Assembly: GCF_014653945.1 (NCBI RefSeq)
Contig: NZ_BNAU01000001.1
Location: 1,674,001-1,738,000, forward strand
DNA length: 64,000 nt
Origin: Amycolatopsis deserti
GTDB lineage: Bacteria > Actinomycetota > Actinomycetes > Mycobacteriales > Pseudonocardiaceae
Direction of reading: 5' to 3'
Shown here: positions 26,905 through 35,343 of the stretch, in pieces
Layout: each line of letters begins with the position of its first letter
Position numbering within the stretch: position 1 is the first letter of the stretch
Notes under the pieces: generated by a model
Database searches by the model: none
What the model was told of the DNA's origin: nothing
Seen by the model: the letters and a program-made list of their open reading frames with translations, nothing else
Translations under genes and position numbers: made by a program

Positions 26905-27384
26905 ATGGATGTCACCGCGGAACTGGCCAAGCCGATCGCACAGCAGCTGCTGCGTTCGGACATCCCCGCGCGGCTGGCCTACGACGGGCTGGACGGCGCG
27001 CCACGGGTGATCCCGATCGGGTTCTGGTACGACGGCGCGAACGTGGTCATGGCCACCGTGCCCGGCTCGGCGAAGGTCCCGGCCCTGCGGCGCAACCCCC
27101 GGGTGGCGATCACCATCGACTACGTGAGCCCGTGGCCGCCCCGCGTGCTGCTGATCCGCGGCACCGCGCACCTGGAGCTGGTCGACGGCGTGCCGGACGC
27201 CTACATCGAGGCGAGCCGGAAGGTGACGCCGGCCGATGTGTTCGAGTCCTGGGAGCAGGGCGTGCGCGCGCTGTACGAGCAGATGGTGGTCATCACGGTC
27301 ACCCCGGACTGGGCGAAGCTGCTGGACTTCGAAACGACGCTCCCGAAGGCGGTCGAGGAGCTGCTCCAGGCGCGCCAGGGCTGA
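26905..27384 (+). CDS. Pyridoxamine 5'-phosphate oxidase-like (PPOX) flavin/F420-binding protein
   Basis: The 159-residue protein has the split beta-barrel start of PPOX proteins (PARLAYDGLDGAPRVIPIGFWYDGANVVMATV) and KVPALRRNPRVAITIDY. Such proteins bind FMN, F420 or heme; actinobacterial members are often F420-dependent reductases. Nothing here fixes the cofactor. Start ATG 26905 has GGAGGA nine bases upstream and is preferred to an in-frame start at 26875. It stands alone between the amine genes and a divergent pair. Confidence 0.8.
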   Translation: MDVTAELAKPIAQQLLRSDIPARLAYDGLDGAPRVIPIGFWYDGANVVMATVPGSAKVPALRRNPRVAITIDYVSPWPPRVLLIRGTAHLELVDGVPDAYIEASRKVTPADVFESWEQGVRALYEQMVVITVTPDWAKLLDFETTLPKAVEELLQARQG

Positions 27385-27391
27385 GGGGCGC

Positions 27392-27859
27392 TCACACCGT
27401 CCCGGCACCGGGCACGACCACCACCCGGTCCGCCCCGAGGTCGAAGGCGAGGACCGGCCGGTCGTCGCCTTCGGGGCAGAGCAGCACCGGTTTGCCGAGG
27501 TGACGGCCCAGCGTCGCGAACAGACGGCAGAGCGCTTCCACGCCCCGCTGACCCCGTAGCTCGCGCAGGTCGATGTCGAAATCGATCGAGCCGGGCTCGA
27601 GCGGCCAGAAGTTCACCTGGCAGCCGGGCTCGGGCCACACCCGCAGCACTCCCGTGCCACCCAGCATCGCTTCGACGCTCGGCGGTGGTCCCGGCTCTCC
27701 GTCCGCCACGTAGGAGTGCGGCCAGCCCCGGGACACCACGAGATCGAGCAGCGCCCGCCAGTCCTGCACGGCCGTCAGGGGCACGTGGCCGTCCGGCAGC
27801 GCCCCCATCACCTCGACGTCGAGGAATCGCCGGACGTCGGGCCAGTGCGGATCCGTCAC
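27392..27859 (-). CDS. Conserved hypothetical protein
   Basis: I do not recognise this 155-residue protein. It is acidic, soluble, without signal peptide or membrane segment. Notable stretches are [45 protein letters not shown] and a C-terminal [20 protein letters not shown]. Start is GTG 27859, divergent from the cobalamin-binding protein gene with 46 bases between; it ends 8 bases from the convergent PPOX gene. No function is proposed. Confidence 0.6.
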   Translation of the reverse strand: MTDPHWPDVRRFLDVEVMGALPDGHVPLTAVQDWRALLDLVVSRGWPHSYVADGEPGPPPSVEAMLGGTGVLRVWPEPGCQVNFWPLEPGSIDFDIDLRELRGQRGVEALCRLFATLGRHLGKPVLLCPEGDDRPVLAFDLGADRVVVVPGAGTV

Positions 27860-27892
27860 CGGCTCAGCCTGCCCGAATCCTGGCCGGCGATC

Positions 27893-27898
27893 TAGGCT
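27893..27898 (+). promoter_or_regulatory. -10 element of a leaderless promoter
   Basis: TAGGCT ends seven bases before the GTG at 27906 and there is no Shine-Dalgarno, the usual arrangement for leaderless actinobacterial transcripts. No convincing -35 box is visible. Confidence 0.4.
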
Positions 27899-27905
27899 CG
27901 GAGCG

Positions 27906-28826
27906 GTGCGGATCGTGTCGTTGCTGCCCGCCGCCACGGACATCGTGGCCGAGCTGGGGCTGCTCGGGGACCTCGTCGGCCGGACGCACGAATGCGACTG
28001 GCCGCCGGGCGTCGAGGGCGTGCCCGTGGTGACCGGCAGCGGCCTCGACACCACCATGAGCAGCCGCGAGATCTCGCAGGCCGTCGGCGGCGCGCACACC
28101 GGCTCCGCGCTCTACGCGCTCGACTCCGCGAAGCTCGCCGAGCTGCGTCCCGACGTCATCCTCACCCAGGACCTGTGCGACGTCTGCGCGGTCTCCTACC
28201 GCCACGTCTCCGAGACCGTGCGCCTCCTGGACACCGGCCCGCGGGTGCTCAGCCTCGAACCCCGCACCCTGCCCGAGGTCCTCGACTGCCTGCGGCAGGT
28301 CGGCGAGGTCCTCGGCGTGCCGAACACCGCCCGCGCCAAGCACGAAGAACTGCGCGCCCGGCTCACCCGCCTCCAGGAGCGGACCCGGCGCCTGCCCCGC
28401 CCGCGCGTCGCCGCGATCGAGTGGCTCGATCCGCTCTGGCCGGCCGGTCACTGGGTGCCCGAGCAGATCGCCGCCGCCAGTGGGGAGCCCCTCCTCGCCC
28501 GGCCCGGCGAACACACGCAAGCCATCGACTGGACCGAGCTGACCACCGCGAAACCGGACGTCCTGCTCCTGCTCCCGTGCGGTCTGCCGCCGGAGCGCAC
28601 CGAAGCCGAACTCGGCCTGCTCACCACCCGCCCGGGCTGGGGCGACCTGCCCGCCGTGCGCAGCGGGCAGGTGTGGATCCTCGACGGCCCGTCCTACTTC
28701 AACCGCCCCGGCCCGCGCGTCGTCCGCGGCGCGGAAATCCTCGCTCACGTGCTGCACGGCATCGGGACCGTCGAGCCGGATCAGGCGAGGCGCACCTCGA
28801 TCTCCGGCGGCGTCCGCAGCGTCTGA
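27906..28826 (+). CDS. Cobalamin-binding protein, BtuF-like periplasmic-binding fold
   Basis: The 306-residue protein has the BtuF/FhuD-type helical-backbone binding fold: [52 protein letters not shown], and [11 protein letters not shown]. There is no signal peptide or lipobox and no BtuCD-type transporter nearby, so it is probably cytosolic, unlike classical BtuF. Proteins of this type occur widely as orphans; a role as B12 carrier or sensor is a guess. Its last 46 bases overlap the convergent OsmC gene. Confidence 0.78.
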   Translation: MRIVSLLPAATDIVAELGLLGDLVGRTHECDWPPGVEGVPVVTGSGLDTTMSSREISQAVGGAHTGSALYALDSAKLAELRPDVILTQDLCDVCAVSYRHVSETVRLLDTGPRVLSLEPRTLPEVLDCLRQVGEVLGVPNTARAKHEELRARLTRLQERTRRLPRPRVAAIEWLDPLWPAGHWVPEQIAAASGEPLLARPGEHTQAIDWTELTTAKPDVLLLLPCGLPPERTEAELGLLTTRPGWGDLPAVRSGQVWILDGPSYFNRPGPRVVRGAEILAHVLHGIGTVEPDQARRTSISGGVRSV

Positions 28827-29284
28827 TACACCACGCAGTACCGCTCGGTGAGCTTGCGCAGCGTCGCCAGCTCTTCCTCGGACGCGTCGGTGTCCAGGTC
28901 GAACGACAGCCGGATCGACTGGAACCCGACCGGTGCCGTCTTGTCGACCCCGAGCGTGCCCCGGAAGTCCAGGTCGCCCTCGGCCCGCACGGTCCCGCCG
29001 CGGATCTCCAGCCCCAGCGACGTCGCCACCGCCCGCAGCGTCACCCCCGAGCACGCCACCAGTGCCTCCAGCAGCATGTCGCCGGAGCACGCCAGGCTGC
29101 CGTCCCCGCCGGTGGCCGGGTGCAGGCCCGCCTCGACCACCGCCCGGCCGGTCTCGACCTTGCACGAGATGCCCAGGCCGTCCAGTTCGGCGTTGGCCCG
29201 CAAGGTGATCAGCGCCCGTGACGGGTCCTCCCGGTAGCGCTCCTTGAGCGGCGCCTGCAGTTCCCTCAGTTCGGTCGCGTCCAT
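28781..29284 (-). CDS. OsmC/Ohr-family peroxidase-like protein
   Basis: The 167-residue protein belongs to the OsmC fold. The two redox cysteines are visible, in [17 protein letters not shown] and in [12 protein letters not shown], which is the YhfA/OsmC type of spacing. Such enzymes reduce organic hydroperoxides with thiols. The N-terminus ([18 protein letters not shown]) is the extended form. ATG 29284; the 3' end overlaps the convergent cobalamin-binding gene. Confidence 0.85.
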   Translation of the reverse strand: MDATELRELQAPLKERYREDPSRALITLRANAELDGLGISCKVETGRAVVEAGLHPATGGDGSLACSGDMLLEALVACSGVTLRAVATSLGLEIRGGTVRAEGDLDFRGTLGVDKTAPVGFQSIRLSFDLDTDASEEELATLRKLTERYCVVYQTLRTPPEIEVRLA

Positions 29285-29399
29285 GCGGCCAGTATGACCG
29301 CGTGAACGGGCTCACGCCGGTGTCAACGCCGGGTCAAGACCACGCCCGGACGAGTCATGACCGCGTCAGCCCCGGTGCCGCACCCGTCGCCAGGGCGAT

Positions 29400-29430
29400 C
29401 TCCTTCGGGTGCACGGAAACCGAAGGAGGA
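29400..29430 (+). promoter_or_regulatory. Hairpin sequestering the Shine-Dalgarno of the decarboxylase gene
   Basis: CTCCTTCGG (29400-29408) is a perfect complement of CCGAAGGAG (29420-29428), with an 11-base loop. The right arm contains most of the AAGGAGGA ribosome-binding site of the gene starting at 29435. Folding would block initiation; a ligand, protein or upstream translation could open it. Confidence 0.6.
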
Positions 29431-29434
29431 CGTG

Positions 29435-30751
29435 ATGACACTCGCCGAGGTGCTGCCCAGCGTGGGCCTCGCCGGAGAACCGCCGCTGGACGAGGGCCTG
29501 TGGCCGCGCACGACCCGCCTCGCCGGGGGCGGCGACCTCACCTGCGGGGGCGTGAGCCTGTCCCGGCTCGCCGCGCGGTTCGGCACGCCGGTGCAGGTGC
29601 TCGACGAAACCGAGATCCGGCACCGCGCCCACCTGCTGCGCGCCGCCTTCCCCGGCGCCGAGATCGCGTTCGCCACCAAGGCGTTACCCGTGCGTGGGGT
29701 GCTCCGGCTGCTGGACTTCAGCGCGGATGTCTGCTCGGCCGGCGAGATCGCGATGGCGCGCTCGGCGGGCGTGCCGGGCGAGCGGATCCTGGTGCACGGC
29801 AACGTGAAGACCCCGGAGGACCTCAAGGCCGCGTTCACCGCGCGCGCCGGCCGGATCGTGGCCGACTCCGCCGACGAGATCGACCAGCTCGCCGCGCTCG
29901 CCCCCGCCGGGCAGCGGGTCCTGGTGCGGGTCACGCCCGGCGTCGACGCGCACACCCACCGCGCGCTCGCCACCGCCGTCGAGGGCCAGAAGTTCGGGTT
30001 CTCCCTCGCCTCGGGCGCCGCGCTGGACGCCGTGGGACGGGTCCTCGCCCAGCCGGGCTTGCGCGCCGCCGGGCTGCACTGCCACCTCGGCTCGCAGGTG
30101 CGCGACACCGCCGCCTACGCCGAAGCCGTGCGGCGCATGGTGCACCTGCTCGCCCAGGTCCGCGACCGGCACGGCGTGACGCTGGACCAGCTCGACCTCG
30201 GCGGCGGGTTCGCCGTGCCCTACCGCCCCGGCGAGGCGGTGTTCGACCTGACCGGCGCCGCCCGCCGGATCCCGAGCACGCTGCGCCTGGAGTGCGACCA
30301 CCACCGGCTGCCGGTCCCGCGGCTGGTGCTGGAACCCGGCCGCTGGCTCGTCGCGACGGCAGGGATCACGCTGTACCGGGTGGCCGCGGTCAAGAGCGGG
30401 TTCGTCGCGGTGGACGGCGGCATGAGCGACAACCCGCGCCCCGCGCTGTACGGCGCGCGCTACACCGCCCGGCTCATCGGACGGCACACCAAGGCACCCC
30501 GCCGCCCGGTGACGATCGCCGGCCGGCACTGCGAGGCCGGGGACGTCCTGGCCGAGGACGTACCGCTGCCCGCCGACATCCGCCCCGGCGACCTGCTGGC
30601 GGTGCCGGTGAGCGGCGCCTACCACCATGCGTTGGCGTCGAACTACAACCTGGTCGGCCGCCCACCCCTGGTGGCGCTCGCCGAGGGCATCGCGCGGGTC
30701 CTGGTGCGCCGCGAAACCGAGGAAGACCTGCTGCGCCGCGATCTCGGCTAG
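29435..30751 (+). CDS. lysA: Diaminopimelate decarboxylase-like PLP enzyme
   Basis: The 438-residue fold-III PLP decarboxylase has the PLP lysine in IAFATKALPVRGVLRLL, the glycine-rich phosphate site QLDLGGGFAVPY, LVLEPGRWLVATAG, and the substrate/PLP segment YHHALASNYNLVGRPP. LysA converts meso-diaminopimelate to lysine. Position next to an OsmC and a LysR gene, not beside argS or hom as is usual for the primary actinobacterial lysA, suggests a second copy, perhaps for a dedicated lysine supply or a related diamino acid. SD AAGGAGGA at 29423-29430. Confidence 0.85.
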   Translation: MTLAEVLPSVGLAGEPPLDEGLWPRTTRLAGGGDLTCGGVSLSRLAARFGTPVQVLDETEIRHRAHLLRAAFPGAEIAFATKALPVRGVLRLLDFSADVCSAGEIAMARSAGVPGERILVHGNVKTPEDLKAAFTARAGRIVADSADEIDQLAALAPAGQRVLVRVTPGVDAHTHRALATAVEGQKFGFSLASGAALDAVGRVLAQPGLRAAGLHCHLGSQVRDTAAYAEAVRRMVHLLAQVRDRHGVTLDQLDLGGGFAVPYRPGEAVFDLTGAARRIPSTLRLECDHHRLPVPRLVLEPGRWLVATAGITLYRVAAVKSGFVAVDGGMSDNPRPALYGARYTARLIGRHTKAPRRPVTIAGRHCEAGDVLAEDVPLPADIRPGDLLAVPVSGAYHHALASNYNLVGRPPLVALAEGIARVLVRRETEEDLLRRDLG

Positions 30752-30761
30752 AGAACCGGGG

Positions 30762-31643
30762 CTAGTCCCGCGCCTCCAACGTGGTGTCGATGAACGCGCG
30801 CGTCGCCGCGGTGACCGGGCCGCCGCGGTGCACCAGCCACTGCGGCAGCCGCTCCGGCGGGTCGAACCGGTAGACGTCCGCGCCCGCCCGGACGGCCAGC
30901 TCCGACCAGCCGTCCGGCATCAGCCCCGCCCCGATGCCCTTGAGCACCATCGGCAGCACCACACCCCGGTCCCCGGTCTCGGCCGCGATCGTCATGTCCC
31001 CCACGGTCGCGGCCAGCCGGTCGAACAGCGCCCGCACCGCCGTGGCCGGCTTGGTCACCACGAACCGCATGCCGCGCAGCATCTCCGGCGCCACCGCGCG
31101 CCCCGGCACGTCGAGCGCGCCGGGCGGCACGACCAGCAGGAACTCCTCGTCCCGCAGGTGGTGCGTCACCAGCCCCTGCCCGGACGGCCGCTCCGCGCTG
31201 CCGCACACCCCGACCTCGCACCGGCCCTGCAACACCATCGCCACCACCTCGGCCGCCGACATCGCCGACGTGGTGCTGACCGTGACGCCGGGATGCCGCC
31301 GCGCCAGCTCGGCGATCACGCTGGTGACCGGTTCCAGCCCGGACGACGAGGTCGCCGCCACGTCCACCCGCCCGGCCGCGCCGTCCCCGATCGCGCCCGC
31401 CGCCGCCCGCAACGCGTCCAGGTCCCGCAGCACCAGCCGGGCCCGGCCGGCCAGCGCCTCCCCCGCGGTGCTCAGCACGGCGTGCCGCCCGACCCGGTGG
31501 AACAGCGTGACGCCCAGCTCGTGCTCGAGCTTGCCGATCGCGCGGGACAGCGAGGGCTGCGCGACGTGCAGCGCCTTCGCCGCCGCGGTGAACCCGCCGT
31601 GCTCGACGATCGCGACGAAGTACTCCAGCTGGCGGCGTTCCAC
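30762..31643 (-). CDS. LysR-family transcriptional regulator
   Basis: The 293-residue regulator has an N-terminal HTH (RRQLEYFVAIVEHGG, AKALHVAQPSLSRAIGKLE) and a LysR effector-binding domain. Start GTG 31643 gives the usual ERRQLEYF beginning and has GGGA six bases upstream; an in-frame ATG at 31655 is the alternative. It is divergent from the gamma-glutamyltransferase gene, with a clear dyad (ATAGC-N5-GCTAT) between them. It probably controls the ggt-peptide transporter genes. Confidence 0.88.
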   Translation of the reverse strand: MERRQLEYFVAIVEHGGFTAAAKALHVAQPSLSRAIGKLEHELGVTLFHRVGRHAVLSTAGEALAGRARLVLRDLDALRAAAGAIGDGAAGRVDVAATSSSGLEPVTSVIAELARRHPGVTVSTTSAMSAAEVVAMVLQGRCEVGVCGSAERPSGQGLVTHHLRDEEFLLVVPPGALDVPGRAVAPEMLRGMRFVVTKPATAVRALFDRLAATVGDMTIAAETGDRGVVLPMVLKGIGAGLMPDGWSELAVRAGADVYRFDPPERLPQWLVHRGGPVTAATRAFIDTTLEARD

Positions 31644-31657
31644 CACGGCTCCCATCG

Positions 31658-31672
31658 ATAGCGAACGGCTAT
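31658..31672. promoter_or_regulatory. Probable LysR-binding site
   Basis: ATAGC-GAACG-GCTAT is a perfect dyad that also satisfies the T-N11-A consensus for LysR proteins. It lies between the divergent lysR and gamma-glutamyltransferase genes. Confidence 0.6.
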
Positions 31673-31730
31673 GGGGATGGTGTCACACATGTCTTGGACG
31701 TTCACCCGTTCGAGGGTGTGTACTCGATCC

Positions 31731-33518
31731 GTGTTCACCACCCGTCCCACGCTGCAGGGCACCCACGGCATGGTGTCGTCGACCCACTGGCTCGCCTCCG
31801 CCACGGCGATGGCGGTGCTGGAGGACGACGGCAACGCCTTCGACGCGGCCGTGGCCGCCGGGTTCGTGCTGCACGTCGTCGAACCGCACCTCAACGGCCC
31901 CGGCGGCGAGGTGCCGATCATCCTCGCGCCCGCCGGCCAGGCGCCGCGCGTGCTGTGCGGGCAGGGCCCGGCCCCGGCCGGGGCGACGGTCGCGCACTAC
32001 ACCTCGCTCGGGCTGGACCTGGTGCCCGGCACCGGCCCGCTGGCCGCCGCCGTGCCCGGCGCGTTCGACGCCTGGATGCTGCTGTTGCGCGACCACGGCA
32101 CCAAGACGCTGGCCGAGGTGCTGAAGTACGCCATCGGCTACGCCGAGAACGGGCACCCGGCGGTCGAGCGGATCGGCTCGACCATCGCCAGCGTGCGGGA
32201 GCTGTTCGAGACCGAGTGGACCAGCTCCGCGGAGGTCTACCTGCGTGACGGCCGCCCGCCCAGGCCCGGCGAGATGCTGCGCAACCCGGCGCTGGCCGCG
32301 ACTTGGCGCCGCGTGATCGCCGAGGCCGAGGCGGCCGGCGCGGGCCGGGAGACCCAGATCGACGCCGCCCGCCGCATCTGGCGCGAGGGCTTCATCGCCG
32401 AGGCGATCGACGAGGCCGCCGCCCGCCCCACGTTGGACACCTCCGGCGAGCGGCACGCCGGCACCTTGACCGCCGGCGACCTGGCCGCGTTCGAAGCCGG
32501 CTACGAGGACCCGGTCACCTACGACTGGCAGGGCTGGACGGTCGCCAAGTGCGGTCTGTGGAGCCAGGGGCCGACGTTCCTGCAGCAGCTCGCTCTGCTG
32601 CCGGACGGCCTCGAATACGGCACGCCGGACTACCTGCACACCCTCGTCGAGGGCACCAAGCTCGCCATGGCCGACCGCGAGGCGTGGTACGGCGACAGCA
32701 CCGACGTCTCGCTGGACACCCTGCTTTCCGCGTCCTACAACGATTCCCGTCGCGCCCTCATCGGCGAGCAGGCGTCGACGGAGCTGCGGCCCGGCTCGCC
32801 CGACGGGCGTCAGCCGCGGCTGAGCAAGCAGGCCGAGCTGTCCGTCAGCGGCGCGGTCCCGCCACCGCCCGCCGCCGGGGCCGGTGAGCCGACCGTCGCC
32901 AAGGACGGCGCTACGCGCGGCGACACCTGCCACCTCGACGTGGCCGACCGGTGGGGCAACCTGATCGCCGCCACCCCGAGCGGCGGCTGGCTGCAGTCCA
33001 ACCCGGTCATCCCGTCCCTCGGTTTCCCGCTGGGCACGCGGCTGCAGATGGCCTGGCTCGACGAGGGCCTGCCCAACTCGCTGGTACCCGGCCGCCGGCC
33101 GCGCACCACGCTGTCGCCGTCGATGGCGCTGCGCGACGGGGTGCCGGTGATGGCTTTCGGCACGCCCGGCGGGGACCAGCAGGACCAGTGGAGCGTGCAT
33201 TTCTTCCTCGCCGTCGCACTGCGCGCCAATGTACGTGGAAGCCTCGACCTGCAGGGCGCGATCGACGCCCCGAACTGGCACACCGACAGTTTCCCGAGTT
33301 CGTTCTACCCGCGCGCGATGAAACCGGGCAGCGTCACCGTCGAATCGCGCATCGGCGATTCCGCGATAGCCGAACTGCGCCGCCGCGGGCACGACGTCGA
33401 AATCGCCGATCCGTGGTCGGAAGGACGGCTCTGCGCGGTCGCCCGCGACCCGGAAACCGGTGTGCTGTCGGCGGGTGCGAACCCGCGCGGCATGCAGGGC
33501 TACGCCGCCGGACGGTAG
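31731..33518 (+). CDS. Gamma-glutamyltransferase-family protein
   Basis: The 595-residue Ntn-hydrolase matures by self-cleavage before a Thr. The likely nucleophile is Thr399 in RGDTCHLDVADRWGN, the family's TxH-S-V-D-like motif, with small-subunit features GRRPRTTLSPSMAL and FGTPGGDQQDQW. It cleaves gamma-glutamyl bonds in glutathione-like compounds or acylates. There is no signal peptide, so it is cytosolic, like many actinobacterial members. GTG 31731 (FTTRPTLQGTHGMVSSTHWL) is chosen; an in-frame ATG at 31671 would run into the LysR site. A strong terminator follows, then a peptide ABC importer. Confidence 0.88.
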   Translation: MFTTRPTLQGTHGMVSSTHWLASATAMAVLEDDGNAFDAAVAAGFVLHVVEPHLNGPGGEVPIILAPAGQAPRVLCGQGPAPAGATVAHYTSLGLDLVPGTGPLAAAVPGAFDAWMLLLRDHGTKTLAEVLKYAIGYAENGHPAVERIGSTIASVRELFETEWTSSAEVYLRDGRPPRPGEMLRNPALAATWRRVIAEAEAAGAGRETQIDAARRIWREGFIAEAIDEAAARPTLDTSGERHAGTLTAGDLAAFEAGYEDPVTYDWQGWTVAKCGLWSQGPTFLQQLALLPDGLEYGTPDYLHTLVEGTKLAMADREAWYGDSTDVSLDTLLSASYNDSRRALIGEQASTELRPGSPDGRQPRLSKQAELSVSGAVPPPPAAGAGEPTVAKDGATRGDTCHLDVADRWGNLIAATPSGGWLQSNPVIPSLGFPLGTRLQMAWLDEGLPNSLVPGRRPRTTLSPSMALRDGVPVMAFGTPGGDQQDQWSVHFFLAVALRANVRGSLDLQGAIDAPNWHTDSFPSSFYPRAMKPGSVTVESRIGDSAIAELRRRGHDVEIADPWSEGRLCAVARDPETGVLSAGANPRGMQGYAAGR

Positions 33519-33536
33519 TTCCCCGGCGCCGGTAAG

Positions 33537-33586
33537 AGGAAAAGCAGCGGTTCGCACCCATCCCCGCGAACCGCTGCTTTTTCCTG
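33537..33586 (+). terminator. Strong intrinsic terminator after the gamma-glutamyltransferase gene
   Basis: Arms 33537-33556 and 33567-33586 are perfect 20-bp complements with a 10-base loop. The stem core GCAGCGGTTCGC is flanked by an A-run on the left and a T-run on the right, so it can terminate transcription from both directions. Confidence 0.9.
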
Positions 33587-33697
33587 CTTTCCGACCGCCG
33601 GGAATTCGTAACGGCAATTTACCCACCGGAAACAGCTGACAACGGTGATCGAACTACCGTAGGCTGCGCACACATTCGAACGCGCTGGAGTTTGCCC

Positions 33698-35338
33698 ATG
33701 CCCCACGAGAAATCCCGGTGGCGCGTTTTCGCGTCACTCGCGGCGGTCACCGTGGCGCTCACCGCGTGCGTGCCGGTTCAGCACGTGGCGAGCACCGCCG
33801 AGCACACCGACGACTACGGCACGCCGGTCGGCGCCCAGGCCGTCCGGTCCGGGGGCGAGCTCGTGATGGGCCTGTCGTCCGAGCCGGACCGGCTCGACCC
33901 GACCACGTCCAGCTCGCTCTACACGCGGTACGTGATGAGCACGATCTGCGAGAAGCTCTACGACCTGGACTCCTCCGGACAGGTCGTGCCGCAGCTGGCC
34001 ACCGCGCTGCCGGCCCTGTCCCCGGACGGCCTGACGGTCACGATCGGAGTGCGCACCGGCGTCACCTTCGCCGACGGCACCCCGTTCGACGCCGCCGCCG
34101 TCCGCACCAGCCTGCAGCGCCACCTGACGCTCAAGGGTTCGCAGCGGGCCAGCGAGATGGGTCCGGTGCAAAGCATCGAGGCGCCCGACGCCACGCACGT
34201 CGTGCTCACCTACAAGCGCCCGTTCGCGCCGATCACCGCCGCGCTGGCCGACCGCGCCGGGATGATCCTGTCGCCGGCCGCGCTGGCGGCCGAGGGCGCG
34301 AACTTCGGTGACCACCCGGTGTGCGTGGGGCCGTTCAAGTTCGTCCGGCGCGTGCCGCAGACCTCGATCGAGGTCGAGCGCGACCCGCTGTACTACGACG
34401 CCGCGCGGGTCCGCCTCGACCGCATCCTGTACCGGATCATGCCGGACGCCAACATCCGCGCCGCGAACCTGCGCTCCGGCGACATCCAGGTGGCCGACAC
34501 GATCTCGCCGCAGGACGTCGACGCGCTGGCGAAGGACCCGGACCTCAAGGTGCTGCAATCGCCGTCGCTGGGCTACCAGGGCATCACCATCAACACCGGC
34601 AACGTCGACGGCGCCGGCACCCCGGCCAAGCCGATCGGCACGCCGATCGCGCGCGACCGCCGGGTGCGCGAGGCGTTCGCGGCGAGCATCGACCGGCAGA
34701 CCCTGGTCGACACCGTCTTCAACAACTGGTTCGACGTGGCCTGCTCCCCCATCGCGCCGCAGTCGCCGTACGCGACACCGGACAGCAACGCCTGTCCCGC
34801 CTTCGACCCGGCGCGGTCGCGGCGGCTGCTGGCCGAGGCCGGCGTGCCGGTGCCCTACACCGTCACGCTGCAGGTGTCCAACAGCCAGGACCAGCTGCGC
34901 TACGCCCAGGCGCTGCAGGCCAGCGTCGCCGAGGGCGGGTTCGACCTGAAGATCGTCCCGGTGGAGTACTCGACGCTGCTGGACGTGCAGAAGCGCGGCA
35001 CGTTCGAGGTGGTGCAGCTGGGCTGGTCCGGCCGCATCGACCCGGACGCCAACACCGCGCGGTTCCTGTCGTCGGGCTCGGCGGGCAACTACGGCGGGTT
35101 CGTCTCGCCGGAACTGGACGATCTGCTCGCCAGGGCCGCCCGCACCACCGACACGGCCGCCCGCGCGCAGCTGTACGGCCAGGCCACGCGGGTGATCCAG
35201 CGGGAGAACCCGATCGTCTACACCTACCGGCTGCGCAACCTCACCGTCCACTCGGCCCGGGTGGCCGGGGTCGAGGTGTACTCCGACGGCGTCGTCCGGC
35301 TCGGCAAGGCCGCCTTCCGCGCGGGCCAGGAGGGCTGA
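33698..35338 (+). CDS. Peptide ABC transporter, substrate-binding lipoprotein (SBP family 5)
   Basis: The 546-residue protein is the extracytoplasmic receptor of an oligopeptide/dipeptide-type importer. It has a lipoprotein signal with lipobox LTAC (Cys24), GELVMGLSSEPDRLDPTTSSSLYTRY, VYEKLYDL-like ICEKLYDLDSSG, and the family signature around GDHPVCVGPFKFV. ATG 33698 has CTGGAG upstream. Two permeases and a fused double ATPase follow without gaps, so this is the first gene of a complete importer operon. The gamma-glutamyltransferase upstream suggests glutathione or gamma-glutamyl peptides as cargo. Confidence 0.92.
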   Translation: MPHEKSRWRVFASLAAVTVALTACVPVQHVASTAEHTDDYGTPVGAQAVRSGGELVMGLSSEPDRLDPTTSSSLYTRYVMSTICEKLYDLDSSGQVVPQLATALPALSPDGLTVTIGVRTGVTFADGTPFDAAAVRTSLQRHLTLKGSQRASEMGPVQSIEAPDATHVVLTYKRPFAPITAALADRAGMILSPAALAAEGANFGDHPVCVGPFKFVRRVPQTSIEVERDPLYYDAARVRLDRILYRIMPDANIRAANLRSGDIQVADTISPQDVDALAKDPDLKVLQSPSLGYQGITINTGNVDGAGTPAKPIGTPIARDRRVREAFAASIDRQTLVDTVFNNWFDVACSPIAPQSPYATPDSNACPAFDPARSRRLLAEAGVPVPYTVTLQVSNSQDQLRYAQALQASVAEGGFDLKIVPVEYSTLLDVQKRGTFEVVQLGWSGRIDPDANTARFLSSGSAGNYGGFVSPELDDLLARAARTTDTAARAQLYGQATRVIQRENPIVYTYRLRNLTVHSARVAGVEVYSDGVVRLGKAAFRAGQEG

Positions 35339-35343
35339 CAACC

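Noticed and set aside
33537-33586. Possible CRISPR or mobile-element end because of the 20-bp inverted repeat
   Set aside because: A single stem with flanking A and T runs right after a stop codon is an intrinsic terminator; there is no repeat array, transposase or target duplication.
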